A stretch of 64,000 bases of DNA from Aliiroseovarius sp. Lineage in GTDB: Bacteria > Pseudomonadota > Alphaproteobacteria > Rhodobacterales > Rhodobacteraceae. A program made the translations under genes and the position numbers. The stretch's first letter is position 1, and each line of letters opens with the position of its first letter. A model generated the notes under the pieces. The model was given only the letters and a program-made list of their open reading frames with translations. It ran no database searches and was not told the origin of the DNA. This document shows, in pieces, positions 35,905 to 45,117 of the stretch. The DNA lies in assembly GCF_030148435.1 (NCBI RefSeq), contig NZ_JASBTN010000007.1, forward strand, positions 1-64,000. The letters are read 5' to 3'.

Positions 35905-36230
35905 ATTTCTCTTCCCCGCATATCTGGTTCATCATTGCCGCCCTCGGGGTAGGCACCTTCCTGGCGCGGTTCAGCTTTCTGGGGCTGATCGGCGATCGGC
36001 CACTGCCGGAATGGGTGCTCAGGCATCTGCGCTATACGCCGGTTGCCGTGTTGCCCGGCTTGGTGGCGCCCCTGGTGCTGTGGCCGGAGGCGACCGGTGG
36101 CGCGCCGGAGCCCGCGCGGCTGAGCGCGGCGGCGGTGACTTTGGCGGTGGGGTACATGACCAGGAACGTGCTGGCGGCCATTCTGGGCGGGGCGGCGACG
36201 CTCTATTCACTGCTCTGGTTGCTGGGCTGA
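35901..36230 (+). CDS. azlD: AzlD-domain protein, small exporter subunit
   Basis: A 109-aa protein with three to four helices, starting MNFSSPHIWFIIAALGVGTFLARFSF. AYMTRNVLAAILGG-like VGYMTRNVLAAILGG near the C-terminus is typical of AzlD. The ATG at 35901 overlaps the azlC stop (ATGA), excluding the track start 18 bp upstream. A rho-independent terminator begins right after its stop. Confidence 0.88.
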   Translation: MNFSSPHIWFIIAALGVGTFLARFSFLGLIGDRPLPEWVLRHLRYTPVAVLPGLVAPLVLWPEATGGAPEPARLSAAAVTLAVGYMTRNVLAAILGGAATLYSLLWLLG

Positions 36231-36256
36231 AAAAAACGGGCCGCAGGGCCCGTTTC
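36231..36256. terminator. Bidirectional intrinsic terminator
   Basis: AAAAAACGGGCC-GCAG-GGCCCGTTT: an 8-bp stem AACGGGCC/GGCCCGTT with a 4-base loop. T residues follow on the plus strand, and the A-run before it gives a six-T run on the minus strand, so it can end both azlCD and the convergent lipoprotein gene. Confidence 0.8.
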
Positions 36257-36278
36257 AATTTCCGGAATCTGGCGGCGG

Positions 36279-36926
36279 TTACTCGCCCGCAGGCAGGGTC
36301 GCTGCCACGACACCCTCCAGCGGCGGGATGCCGCGGGCCAGGATATAGCCGTTCTCGTCGGGGTCGTCGTCGTAAGTCACTGTCTCGACCACGCCGGGCA
36401 TTGCAGCGAAGGCCTTCATCGATCGCTTCGGGAAGGGGCTGCGCGGGACCGTTTCAAACCCTGGCAGCTGGCGCAGGATTTTCGTGATCGAGGTGGAGCA
36501 CATTGCCTTTGGCACTGGCCCGTTTTCCTGCACCAGGCGCAGGGCCAGCTCGGCGACCTCGGGGCTGACAACGATATCCTGGCGCACCGTGCGGTAGGTC
36601 ACGCGGGAATGGTAATCGACGTAGAAGTCGATCGCCGCGTCGTTGATTCCGAAATGCACGTCATGGCGTTCGGGCAGGTAGGGGTGATACCAGGTGCCGG
36701 CAGGATCGAACAGCACCCGTTGTGAGCCCGAGATCATCAGCCCGGAATGCGCGCCTGAATTGGACCGGTTCGAGAGCACGGTGAACAGCGTGATCGTCGG
36801 CGGGCCATCCGCCTTGAATTTTGCCGCCTCGACCTGTTCGTCCGGGGCCCAGACATTGTCCGCCCCGCAGGCGCCCAGCGCACCCAAGGCAAACACCAGT
36901 CCCAAAGCAATCCGAATGCGTCGCAT
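36279..36926 (-). CDS. Putative lipoprotein, possible permuted NlpC/P60-like fold
   Basis: A 215-aa protein with a lipoprotein signal peptide ending in the lipobox LGAC (C20). The mature part contains SNSGAHSGLMI (H60), VLFDPAGTWY, and AMCSTSITKIL (C143). An early His followed by a late Cys at the start of a helix is the order expected for circularly permuted papain-fold hydrolases (YiiX/YaeF type), so I suggest that fold with low certainty. It is otherwise a conserved hypothetical. Convergent with azlD and upstream of the coxIV-type gene on the same strand. Confidence 0.6.
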   Translation of the reverse strand: MRRIRIALGLVFALGALGACGADNVWAPDEQVEAAKFKADGPPTITLFTVLSNRSNSGAHSGLMISGSQRVLFDPAGTWYHPYLPERHDVHFGINDAAIDFYVDYHSRVTYRTVRQDIVVSPEVAELALRLVQENGPVPKAMCSTSITKILRQLPGFETVPRSPFPKRSMKAFAAMPGVVETVTYDDDPDENGYILARGIPPLEGVVAATLPAGE

Positions 36927-36967
36927 GTCACCGGCCTCGCAAGATCAGGAAAATACTGGAGCCCCTT

Positions 36968-37102
36968 TTACGCGCCCACGAGCGCCAGGAAAACCAGAAA
37001 AAGAAGGATGGCGATCACCGAGCGTACGGTGAACTTGACGAAACCTTCATAGGTCTTCTCCTGCACCTTGGTGTCCATCGTGCCGATCTTGTGCTCTGCC
37101 AT
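36968..37102 (-). CDS. aa3-type cytochrome c oxidase subunit IV
   Basis: A 44-aa gene too short for the ORF track, read on the minus strand from the ATG at 37102 to TAA at 36968-36970: MAEHKIGTMDTKVQEKTYEG then one hydrophobic helix (VIAILLFLVFLALVGA). This is the pattern of the small bacterial aa3 oxidase subunit IV found in Paracoccus and relatives, a single-helix protein packed against subunits I and III. It stands alone here with no other oxidase genes. The 119-bp upstream gap holds its presumed promoter. Confidence 0.8.
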   Translation of the reverse strand: MAEHKIGTMDTKVQEKTYEGFVKFTVRSVIAILLFLVFLALVGA

Positions 37103-37221
37103 GTTGCGTGTCCCGTTGGTTCGTGTAGTTCGAATTGATCCAGATCTGATTAGACCATTTGCCCCTGCCTGTCATCCCAAGATGCGCGCTATTGTCGCAG
37201 AGCGGGCCGGGTGTGGCCGGA

Positions 37222-37692
37222 TCACCCCCCGGTCTTTTCCAGGTCCTTGGCCAGACGAAAGCCGATTCGCTTGGGTTCGGGCGCTTCCGGCAGCTTGGGC
37301 AGGGCGCGCAGGATTACCGAGAGCTGGCTGACATGCTGGATCAACTGGGTTTTCGCCCCTTCGGCATCCGCGCCGTAGAAGGTCACAATGTCGGGGTCGA
37401 AAAAACCGATCCCTTCGATGCGCAACACGCCCGCGTCGCTTCCGGCGAAGCCCATGGCGATCTCGTGCTCGTTGTCGAGCTGCTCTTCGAAGTTCTGGAT
37501 GTAGAGAATCAGCCGCTCATAGGCCCATTCGGCGGCGCTCTTCGCCTCCACCGGCGTGTCGGCCACCGCCTCGGGCAGCGGTTTCTGCTCGGCAGTGGGC
37601 GGGGCCCATTCATCGCACATGGCCGCATCCGATTTGGGACCGTTTTCGTTCTTGGTCCCGTTCTTCGGCAGCGGTTCGCCTTCAGTCGTCAT
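37222..37692 (-). CDS. DUF6173-like protein
   Basis: A 156-aa soluble protein from the ATG at 37692 (MTTEGEPLPKNG). The first 60 residues are polar and probably disordered; the core (WAYERLILYIQNFEEQLDNEHEIAMGFAGSDAGVLRIEGIGFFDPDIVTFYG) resembles what I know as DUF6173, of unknown function. It overlaps the end of the metallo-beta-lactamase gene by 11 bp, so the two are co-expressed. Confidence 0.6.
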   Translation of the reverse strand: MTTEGEPLPKNGTKNENGPKSDAAMCDEWAPPTAEQKPLPEAVADTPVEAKSAAEWAYERLILYIQNFEEQLDNEHEIAMGFAGSDAGVLRIEGIGFFDPDIVTFYGADAEGAKTQLIQHVSQLSVILRALPKLPEAPEPKRIGFRLAKDLEKTGG

Positions 37693-38728
37693 TCGTCTCA
37701 ACCTTTTGCCAGAGCCACGCACCGTCCTCGCGACGCACCCGCGTCACGCGGCCGGTCTGGTAGAGGTGGTTCAGATGCCCCACCGCTTCGACCAGGGCCA
37801 GCCCGTATTCGCCCTCACCGATGGTGCGCTTGAACAGCGGCGGAAAGCAATCCCCTGCCACGTGGGGGTCCGTCAGAAAGGCTTCGAGCCGCTTCAAGGC
37901 ACCGTGATGATTGTCAGTCAACTGACGCATGCGCGTGGGCAGGCCGGTAAAGGGCAGCTTGTGGCCGGGCAGCACAAGCTGGCTTTCACAGGCAAAGTGG
38001 CCGAGCCGTTCGCTGGCCTCCAGCCAGTCCCCCACCGGGTCGGCCTCGGGCTCCGTGGCATAGACGCCCAGGTTCGGGCTGATCGTTGCCAGCAATTGAT
38101 CGCCGCCGATCACCAGCTGCCCGTCGCGTGACCACAGCGTCGCGTGTTCAGGGGCATGGCCATTGCCGATGCGCACGTCCCAGTCGCGCCCGCCAAAGGT
38201 AATGACCGAGCCTTCCTTGATCCGTTTGAAGCCCAGCGGCATGTCGGCCACGATGTCGGCATAGTTGAAGGGTCGCTCACGCAGGCGTTTTTCATAGACC
38301 GTTTTGTTCATCCCCGCCGCGCGCCAATAGGCCAGCGTCTCGTCCACCGGTTCCATCTGCTCGTCCAGCAGCAACATGCGGGCAAACAGCCAGGCGGTGC
38401 GGGTGGTGATCAGCTCGGCGCCGTGGTCCTTCTGGAACCAGCCCGCCAGTCCCACGTGATCCGGGTGGTGGTGGGTCACGATCACCCGCGCAACCGGGCG
38501 GCCCGCCAAGGGGCCATCCAGCAGCTTTCGCCAGATTGCACGGCTTTTGCGGGTGTCGAACCCGGTGTCGACAATGGTCCAGCCGTCGTCATCGGCGAAG
38601 GCAAAGACATTCACGTGATCCAGCGCCATCGGCAGTGGCAGGCGCATCCACAGGACCCCGTCCGCCACCTCGATCGCCTCCCCTTCGCCCGGAGTATCCG
38701 GGAAGGGGAAACTCAGCGGCGCGCTCAA
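37682..38728 (-). CDS. Metallo-beta-lactamase-fold hydrolase
   Basis: A 348-aa MBL-fold enzyme with the metal motif VTHHHPDHVGLAG, a further His in GHAPEHATLW and the bridging Asp in IGGDQLL; a C-terminal winged-helix-like region (residues about 270-345) resembles LACTB2-type proteins. I start at the TTG at 38728, which overlaps the acyl-CoA dehydrogenase stop (TTGA), because no in-frame ATG lies close to the conserved N-terminus (ADGVLWMRLPLP). Role unknown; the operon suggests a thioesterase-like or detoxifying step. Confidence 0.8.
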   Translation of the reverse strand: MSAPLSFPFPDTPGEGEAIEVADGVLWMRLPLPMALDHVNVFAFADDDGWTIVDTGFDTRKSRAIWRKLLDGPLAGRPVARVIVTHHHPDHVGLAGWFQKDHGAELITTRTAWLFARMLLLDEQMEPVDETLAYWRAAGMNKTVYEKRLRERPFNYADIVADMPLGFKRIKEGSVITFGGRDWDVRIGNGHAPEHATLWSRDGQLVIGGDQLLATISPNLGVYATEPEADPVGDWLEASERLGHFACESQLVLPGHKLPFTGLPTRMRQLTDNHHGALKRLEAFLTDPHVAGDCFPPLFKRTIGEGEYGLALVEAVGHLNHLYQTGRVTRVRREDGAWLWQKVETNDD

Positions 38729-40443
38729 AAGGTCAGATCCTCGACCGACAGCGCATAAAGCCCGGCGGCCCCTGCCTGTGCCTGCGCCATCATGCCGACA
38801 TGTTCCGGCAACAGGCGCTTGATGTGGAAACGGGCCAGTTCCGTGCGCGGACCTTTGCCGCCCTCGGCAATCGCCGCCTTCAGGTGCAGATGCGCGCCCA
38901 GCACGCGGGCCCAGCCCATGAGGAAGGGCACGGCGCCGGCGAAACGGTCCTGCATGTCCTCCTGCGCCACCATCCATTCGGTGGTCTCGCGCAGGGTTTC
39001 GGCGGCGGACCAGACGGCTTCGGACATGTTCGGGAACTGGGCGCGGGCCTTTTCGGCCTGGGTTTCGATTTCCTCAAGCAGGCGGAAGGCGGCCTCGCCC
39101 CCGTCCATCAGCTTGCGGCCGACCAGATCCATCGCCTGAATGCCGTTGGTGCCTTCGTAGATCGCGGTGACGCGCACGTCACGCAGGTATTGCGCGGCGC
39201 CGGTTTCCTCGATGAAGCCCATGCCGCCGTGAACCTGGATGCCCATCTGGCTGACACTGATACCGGTTTCGGTGCCATAGGCCTTGCAGATCGGCGTGAG
39301 GAAGGCCGCGCGGGCCTTCCAATCCACGTCCCCGGTCGCGCGGCCCATGTCCAGGGCAACGGCGACCGACAGGGCGATGGCTCGCGCGGCGAAAAGCTCG
39401 GCCTTCATGGTGGTCAGCATGCGGCGCACATCGGCGAAGTCGATGATCATGCCGGTGCCGTCTGCAATCGGGGTCCGGCCCTGCTTGCGTTCCTGCGCGT
39501 ATTCCAGCGCCTTCTGATAGGCGCCCTCCCCGGCGCCCAGCCCCTGCACGCCCACACCCAGTCGGGCGTTGTTCATCATGGTGAACATGGCGGCCATGCC
39601 CTTGTGCGGCTCACCGATCATCCAGCCTTGGGCCCCTTCGAAGGACATGACGGCGGTGGGCGATCCATGAAGTCCCATCTTGTGTTCCAGGCTGACCACG
39701 CGCAGGGAATTCGCCTCACCCGGAGCGCCATCGGCACCCGGGATGAATTTCGGCACCAGGAACAACGAGATCCCCTTCGTGCCCGGCGCCCCATCGGGCA
39801 GGCGCGCGAGCACCAGGTGGCAGACGTTTTCGGTAATGTCATTGTCGCCCCAGGAGATGAAGATCTTCTGCCCGGTCACGGAATAAGTGCCGTCACCATT
39901 GTCCTCGGCTTTCGAGGACAGTGCGCCCACGTCCGAGCCCGCCTGCGGTTCGGTCAGGTTCATCGTGCCCGCCCATTCGCCAGTGATCAGCTTGGGCAGG
40001 TAGAGCGATTTCAGTTCTTCCGAAGCGTGGTGTTCCAGCGCCTCGATCTGGCCCTGGGTCATCAGCGGGCAGAGTTGCAGCGACAGGGCGGCGGCCGACA
40101 TCATGTCATTCACGGCCGTCTGCAGGGTCAGGGGCAGACCCATGCCGCCGAATTCGGGATCGGCGGCCATGCCGATCCAGCCGCCTTCGGCGATGGCCCG
40201 ATAGGCATCGGCAAATCCGGGTGAGGTGCGCACCACGCCGTTTTCCAGAACCGCCGGCGTCAGGTCGCCGTCGCGGTTCACCGGGGCCATGACCTCTTCA
40301 CACATCTTGCCCGCTTCGGTCAGGATTGCGCTAACCATGTCCGGCGTCGCTTCGGCAAACAGATCGGTGTCCGCCACCTGGTCGAACCCGACCACCTTGT
40401 CGAAGAGAAAACGGAAATCATCGGTGTTGGCGCGATAGGGCAT
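38725..40443 (-). CDS. Acyl-CoA dehydrogenase with C-terminal AcdC domain
   Basis: A 572-aa FAD enzyme that introduces an alpha-beta double bond into an acyl-CoA. Typical parts are MNLTEPQAGSDVGAL, KIFISWGDND, GIQVHGGMGFIEETG and the catalytic-Glu segment YEGTNGIQAMDL. The length and C-terminal extension put it in the same broad group as DmdC (3-methylmercaptopropionyl-CoA dehydrogenase of DMSP catabolism) and FadE-like enzymes; substrate is undecided. Only the ATG at 40443 (MPYRANTDDF) fits the family N-terminus. First gene of a three-gene overlapping operon. Confidence 0.9.
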   Translation of the reverse strand: MPYRANTDDFRFLFDKVVGFDQVADTDLFAEATPDMVSAILTEAGKMCEEVMAPVNRDGDLTPAVLENGVVRTSPGFADAYRAIAEGGWIGMAADPEFGGMGLPLTLQTAVNDMMSAAALSLQLCPLMTQGQIEALEHHASEELKSLYLPKLITGEWAGTMNLTEPQAGSDVGALSSKAEDNGDGTYSVTGQKIFISWGDNDITENVCHLVLARLPDGAPGTKGISLFLVPKFIPGADGAPGEANSLRVVSLEHKMGLHGSPTAVMSFEGAQGWMIGEPHKGMAAMFTMMNNARLGVGVQGLGAGEGAYQKALEYAQERKQGRTPIADGTGMIIDFADVRRMLTTMKAELFAARAIALSVAVALDMGRATGDVDWKARAAFLTPICKAYGTETGISVSQMGIQVHGGMGFIEETGAAQYLRDVRVTAIYEGTNGIQAMDLVGRKLMDGGEAAFRLLEEIETQAEKARAQFPNMSEAVWSAAETLRETTEWMVAQEDMQDRFAGAVPFLMGWARVLGAHLHLKAAIAEGGKGPRTELARFHIKRLLPEHVGMMAQAQAGAAGLYALSVEDLTF

Positions 40444-40530
40444 GGGCGGGTCCTTCTTGGCAATCGTGGCGGGGGCGGTTAGGTGTCCCTTACCCAAGGT
40501 CTGGAACTCGACAAAGGAAAACGCGGCGTC

Positions 40531-41481
40531 ATGGCGGGCGAGAATGTGCAAACCGAGCTTTTGGCGGCTGATCCCGAGGGGATTGCCCGGGCCGGTGCAC
40601 TGTTGGCAGGTGGCGCCCTGGTGAGCTTCCCGACCGAGACGGTTTATGGCCTGGGCGCCAATGCGACCGACGACACGGCGGTGGCGCGCATCTTCGAGGC
40701 CAAGGGGCGGCCCCATTTCAACCCGCTGATCGTGCATGTGCCGACGGTCGGCGCGGCGCGCGAAATTGCCGAATTCGACGATGTGGCCGACCGGTTGGCC
40801 TCGGCTTTCTGGCCCGGGCCGCTCACCCTGGTGCTGCGCTTGAAGGCGGGTTCGGTCTCGCCGCTGGTGTCTGCCGGGCTGGACACGGTGGCGATCCGCG
40901 TGCCGGCCCATCCGCTGGCTGTCTCGGTGCTGGAAGCGGCCGGTGTGCCGGTGGCCGCACCTTCGGCCAACCCGTCGGGCCGAATCAGCCCGACCGAGGC
41001 CGCTCATGTGATCGACGGGCTGTCCGGCCGGATCGCAGCGGTGGTGGACGGCGGTGCCTGTGACGTCGGGGTGGAAAGCACCATTGTCGGGCTTGCCCCC
41101 GAACCCACCCTGCTGCGCCCCGGCGGCTTGCCGGTCGAAGCGCTGGAGGCCTGTCTGGGAGGTCCGTTGGCCGTGCATGCCGGCGAGGATGTCGTGGCCC
41201 CCGGCCAGCTTGCGTCGCATTACGCCCCCGATGCGCCGATGCGGCTGAACGTGGTCAGGCCACATTCGGACGAACGCCTGCTTGGCTTCGGCCATGTGGA
41301 ATGCGACCTGAACCTCTCGGAATCCGGTGATCTGGTCGAGGCGGCGGCGAACCTGTTTCACCATCTCCACGCGCTGGATGCGGGCGGGGATATGCCGATT
41401 GCCGTTTCGCCTATTCCGCAGCACGGTTTGGGGCGGGCGATCAATGACCGGCTCAGGAGGGCGGCAGCCCCGCGCGGCTGA
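40531..41481 (+). CDS. L-threonylcarbamoyladenylate synthase, Sua5 type
   Basis: A 316-aa enzyme making the precursor of tRNA t6A37. Residues about 1-205 are the YrdC-like core (VSFPTETVYGLGANA, KGRPHFNPLIVH, AAPSANPSGRISPT, GVESTIV), and residues about 215-316 the Sua5 C-terminal domain (APGQLASHYAPDAPM). The ATG at 40531 fits the core boundary and lies after AAAGGAAA; the track start 16 codons upstream is unlikely. Divergent from the acyl-CoA dehydrogenase. Confidence 0.93.
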   Translation: MAGENVQTELLAADPEGIARAGALLAGGALVSFPTETVYGLGANATDDTAVARIFEAKGRPHFNPLIVHVPTVGAAREIAEFDDVADRLASAFWPGPLTLVLRLKAGSVSPLVSAGLDTVAIRVPAHPLAVSVLEAAGVPVAAPSANPSGRISPTEAAHVIDGLSGRIAAVVDGGACDVGVESTIVGLAPEPTLLRPGGLPVEALEACLGGPLAVHAGEDVVAPGQLASHYAPDAPMRLNVVRPHSDERLLGFGHVECDLNLSESGDLVEAAANLFHHLHALDAGGDMPIAVSPIPQHGLGRAINDRLRRAAAPRG

Positions 41482-41517
41482 CCCCGCTCATACCGTTGAG
41501 TTTTCGATTGTTCGGTC

Positions 41518-42360
41518 TTATGACCCGCAGCCCAAGACATCCACGCCGCGCCCCTCGGCGAGCACGGTGAAGCGCAGCGCCGAACGGTCGAGCACCATCG
41601 GCGTGCCCGGCGGCGGGACCAGCTCGGCGCTGGCGGTCAGCGTGGGGCCGCGGCGGGTGACTTGGGCTTCCGAGACCCAGATCTCGGGGTTTCCCGTTTC
41701 CATCACCACGACTTCCTTGCCGCCCTGGCGGGGCAGGGTGAGGTGGGCGGTGATCTCAAGCCCATCGGCGCTTGGCGTGACCTGGCAGCGCACGGCGCTG
41801 ACCCCCGCCTCGGCGGCGGTGTCCGGGCGCCGGCCCATGGCGCGGGAGATGCGCGCGTCAGGCGCGCCGGGGTTGGGCAATTCGACCTTCAGGAGGCTCT
41901 GCTTCGGCAGGCAGACATCGCGACAGACACCCAAAGTCACGCGGGCCTTGAGCGTCACCGGGGCGGATGGGTCGCGTGGCGTGATCTGGATCGGTAGCAC
42001 CAGTTCGCGCTGATATCCGATGGTGCGCAGGCCGTTCTGTTCGAAGACCTCGGGCAACGGCCATTTGTAGGAGACCGAGGCGAGGTTCCTGGACCCCGAC
42101 CAGTCGATGCTGGGCGGTATGCCCGCATCTCCCGGCGCCCGCCAATAGGTTTTCCAGCCGTCGCCAAGGGCCACGTGCAGGGCAGCCATATGTGTGCCAT
42201 CCGCTTCGCGCCAACCCGGCAGCATCGCAACCCGGGCGGCCTCGTCCGGGTCATAATGCCCGCTCGCCAGGGCGGCCGGCGCGGAAAGGCCAACCGCGGC
42301 GCCCAGAAAGGCTGCGGTCAGGGTCATGGCAAAAGGGGCGATCCAGGTCGGGCTGCGCAT
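41518..42360 (-). CDS. Secreted DsbD alpha-domain-like protein
   Basis: A 280-aa protein with a signal peptide ([22 protein letters not shown]) and a beta-rich mature region that matches the N-terminal domain of thiol:disulfide interchange proteins: [45 protein letters not shown]. The CRDVC motif supplies a cysteine pair that could be redox-active. No membrane or thioredoxin domain follows, so it is a stand-alone periplasmic unit of the 'protein-disulfide reductase DsbD domain-containing' type. ATG at 42360 preferred; the track start is TTG. Confidence 0.75.
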   Translation of the reverse strand: MRSPTWIAPFAMTLTAAFLGAAVGLSAPAALASGHYDPDEAARVAMLPGWREADGTHMAALHVALGDGWKTYWRAPGDAGIPPSIDWSGSRNLASVSYKWPLPEVFEQNGLRTIGYQRELVLPIQITPRDPSAPVTLKARVTLGVCRDVCLPKQSLLKVELPNPGAPDARISRAMGRRPDTAAEAGVSAVRCQVTPSADGLEITAHLTLPRQGGKEVVVMETGNPEIWVSEAQVTRRGPTLTASAELVPPPGTPMVLDRSALRFTVLAEGRGVDVLGCGS

Positions 42361-42482
42361 CCCCGATACATAGTCGGTTGTTGGGCGGGGGGAAATCAAA
42401 TCTTCCTCACGCCCGCGCGATCTGTCGCCGCCATCAGCCTGTTCCCCTTGTCAATTCCCGGGCCGCGCCCCATGCTGGAATT

Positions 42483-43061
42483 ATGGACACCGCGACCGAA
42501 ACCCCAAACGACCTGTCAGGTCAGCTTCTGATCGCGATGCCGGGCATGGGCGATCCCCGATTCGAGAAATCCGTGGTGTTCCTTTGCGCGCACTCGGCCG
42601 AAGGGGCGATGGGGCTGATCGTGAACAAGCCCACGCCGGACCTGGCACTGGACGATCTTCTGGACCAGCTCGACATCGACAAAGGCGCGGGCAGCCGGGA
42701 CGTTGGCGTTTTCTTTGGTGGCCCGGTCGAGACCGGACGTGGGTTCGTGTTGCACAGCCGGGATTATCATGGCTCGCCCTCGACCCTTCAGGTGGACGAG
42801 GCGTTTTCGATGACCGCGACGCGGGATATTCTGGAGGATATCGCGCGCGGCCTCGGCCCGGCCCAGAGCCTGGCCGCGCTTGGCTATGCCGGTTGGGCGC
42901 CCGGGCAGCTTGAGGGAGAGCTGCAGCAGAATGCCTGGCTGACCGTGGATGCGGATGAAATGATCGTTTTTTCCGCCGATATCGGCGGAAAATGGTCCGC
43001 CGCGCTTGCCAAGCTGGGGATCGACCCGCTGCTTCTGTCGGCCGAGGGCGGGCGCGCCTGA
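42483..43061 (+). CDS. yqgE: YqgE/AlgH-family protein
   Basis: A 192-aa cytosolic protein of the UPF0301 family: [33 protein letters not shown] and [13 protein letters not shown] are diagnostic. In Pseudomonas the homologue AlgH affects alginate regulation, but the biochemical role is unknown. ATG at 42483 removes about 97 unsupported codons from the track ORF. Convergent with ctlX. Confidence 0.9.
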   Translation: MDTATETPNDLSGQLLIAMPGMGDPRFEKSVVFLCAHSAEGAMGLIVNKPTPDLALDDLLDQLDIDKGAGSRDVGVFFGGPVETGRGFVLHSRDYHGSPSTLQVDEAFSMTATRDILEDIARGLGPAQSLAALGYAGWAPGQLEGELQQNAWLTVDADEMIVFSADIGGKWSAALAKLGIDPLLLSAEGGRA

Positions 43062-43086
43062 TCCCGCCCCGCCCGTTCCGGGGCGC

Positions 43087-44013
43087 TCAGCTTTGTGGCC
43101 GTGGGGACAGGTGAATTCCCGCGATGGTGCAGCGCACCGATCCGCCGGCCATTTCGATCGTGGGGATGTCCAGAGGCACCAGGGCGGCGGTCTGTTCGAT
43201 CCGGGCTTTCTGATCGTCGTCCAACGCGTCCAGCGCAGTGGTAGAGAGCGCCAGCAACCGTCCCATAGCCCCCTGCAACTCGATCGCATTGCCTGCAAAG
43301 GCAGCGATCTGTGCCTCGTTCAGCGCGATCACGTCCCGCCCCGCCAGCTCAAGCCGTTGCGTGACTTCGGCACGACGGGCGGGATCGCAGATCATGTCGC
43401 TCCCGATCAGAGCAAACCCCGTACCGACGCACATCAGGACATTGGTGTGATAGACCGGCACGCCCCCTGCGTCCGCCGCTGCAAAGGCCATGGGTTCATA
43501 GTTGAAATGGGTGCAGAAACGCTCCAGCGCGATGGGGCTGGTGCGGTGGCTTTCCACCGCATAGGCGACCCGGTCGATGTGATCCAGAACCATGGCGCCG
43601 GTGCCTTCCAGGAACAGGCCATCCGCCTCCAGCCCCGAGTAGTCGATGATATCCTGCACGCGATAGTCGCGTTTCAGCATCTCGATCACGTCCCGCCGGC
43701 GTTCGGCCCGGCGGTTTTCCGGCTTCATCGGATAGATCGCCACATGCCCGCCCGCGTGCGTCGAGAACCAGTTGTTCGGAAACACGCTGTCGGGCGTGTC
43801 CCGGGTTTCATCCTCGAACAGATGCACCCGCACACCTCGGGCGCGCAGCAGTTCGGCGGCCACGGAGATTTCCGCGTGAGCGGCGGCGGCATCCGCCGGG
43901 CGGTCTGCCTGAAAGGCATTGTCCGCCGCGGTCTGCGCATTCACGGCAAAGTGGTGCGGGCGGATCATCACGACGGAGCCGGGCGCCTGAACCGAAATGG
44001 CGCGGTGCATCAT
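43087..44013 (-). CDS. ctlX: Citrulline hydrolase CtlX-like (guanidine-modifying enzyme)
   Basis: A 308-aa amidinotransferase/deiminase-fold enzyme. Family features are FPNNWFSTHAGGHV, the catalytic His region THFNYEPMAF, and the C-terminal nucleophile in GGSVRCTIAGIHL. CtlX-type enzymes convert citrulline to ornithine, CO2 and ammonia. The neighbouring ornithine cyclodeaminase, whose stop overlaps this start (ATGA), would take ornithine to proline, so the pair forms a short citrulline/arginine-derived nitrogen route. Arginine-deiminase-like activity remains possible. Confidence 0.85.
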   Translation of the reverse strand: MMHRAISVQAPGSVVMIRPHHFAVNAQTAADNAFQADRPADAAAAHAEISVAAELLRARGVRVHLFEDETRDTPDSVFPNNWFSTHAGGHVAIYPMKPENRRAERRRDVIEMLKRDYRVQDIIDYSGLEADGLFLEGTGAMVLDHIDRVAYAVESHRTSPIALERFCTHFNYEPMAFAAADAGGVPVYHTNVLMCVGTGFALIGSDMICDPARRAEVTQRLELAGRDVIALNEAQIAAFAGNAIELQGAMGRLLALSTTALDALDDDQKARIEQTAALVPLDIPTIEMAGGSVRCTIAGIHLSPRPQS

Positions 44014-45080
44014 GCGCTCACTCCCGCCCGCGCCACCATGCCGAACAGGTCGCGCGGATCGTCCGGGTCGGCCAGCATGTCGAGCTGCTGGTAGAGCCCG
44101 GTGCCCTCCAGTTGATCGCGCACGTAGCGCAGGGCGGAAAAGTCCTCGATCGCGAAGCCGACCCCGTCGAACAGGGTAATCTGGCGGGTATCGGTGCGGC
44201 CCGGTTTCGCACCGGTCAGCACCTCCCAGATCTCGGTGACTTGGAAATCCTCGCCCACTTGCTGGATCTCGCCTTCGATCCGGGTCTGTGGTGTGTATTC
44301 GACGAAAACCTCGGCGCGGTGCAGGATGTCCCTGTGCAGTTCCGTCTTGCCCGGGCAGTCACCGCCGATCGCGTTGATATGCACCCCGCTGCCTACCATA
44401 TTGTCGGTCAGGATCGTGGCATATTGCTTGTCGGCAGTGCAGGTGGTGATGACCTGCGCGCCTTCCATGGCCTGTTCGGGCGTCTTGCAGGAGACGACAT
44501 TCATCTTGCCCTTGAGGTTTGCGGCAGCCTTGGCCGTGGCGGCCGGGTCGATGTCATACATGCGCACGGTCTCGATACCGCAGATGGCTTTCAGCGCCAG
44601 CGCCTGGAATTCCGACTGTGCGCCATTGCCGATCATCGCCATGGTGGTCGCGCCTTTGGGGGCGAGGGTTCTGGTCGCCAGCGCCGAGGTCGCTGCGGTG
44701 CGCAGCGCCGTCAGTACGGTCATTTCCGACAGCAATACGGGATAGCCGGTATAGACATCCGCCAGCAGCCCGAAGGCGGTCACGGTCTGCAACCCCTCCT
44801 TGGTGTTCTTCGGATGGCCGTTCACGTATTTGAACCCGTAGACCTCGCCATCCGAAGTCGGCATCAGCTCGATCACCCCCTCGCGCGAATGGCTGGCCAC
44901 GCGCGGGGTCTTGTCGAAAGCCTCCCAGCGGCGGAAATCCTGTTCGAGGTAATCGCAGATGCCGGCGATCATGGTCTCCACGCCCAGACGGTTCACAAGG
45001 CGCATCATGTTCTCGACCGAGACAAAGGGCACGAAGGCGAGTTCGGATGGGGCGGGGGCGGCTTGTCGGGTGGCGGGCAT
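44010..45080 (-). CDS. Ornithine cyclodeaminase
   Basis: A 356-aa NAD-dependent enzyme of the OCD/mu-crystallin family that converts ornithine to proline and ammonia. The Rossmann segment is MAMIGNGAQSEFQALAL, with GSGVHINAIGGDCPGKTEL and EIWEVLTGAKPGRTD as further family stretches. The ATG at 45080 sits after AAGGAGT. Translationally coupled to ctlX and divergent from an Lrp-type regulator, whose operator palindromes are in the 115-bp gap. Confidence 0.92.
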   Translation of the reverse strand: MPATRQAAPAPSELAFVPFVSVENMMRLVNRLGVETMIAGICDYLEQDFRRWEAFDKTPRVASHSREGVIELMPTSDGEVYGFKYVNGHPKNTKEGLQTVTAFGLLADVYTGYPVLLSEMTVLTALRTAATSALATRTLAPKGATTMAMIGNGAQSEFQALALKAICGIETVRMYDIDPAATAKAAANLKGKMNVVSCKTPEQAMEGAQVITTCTADKQYATILTDNMVGSGVHINAIGGDCPGKTELHRDILHRAEVFVEYTPQTRIEGEIQQVGEDFQVTEIWEVLTGAKPGRTDTRQITLFDGVGFAIEDFSALRYVRDQLEGTGLYQQLDMLADPDDPRDLFGMVARAGVSA

Positions 45081-45117
45081 TGGCGGACTCCTTTTCAGCA
45101 TACCCCAGTGTCACATT

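Noticed and set aside
38536-40224. 562-aa plus-strand ORF
   Set aside because: Antisense to the acyl-CoA dehydrogenase; no family similarity seen.
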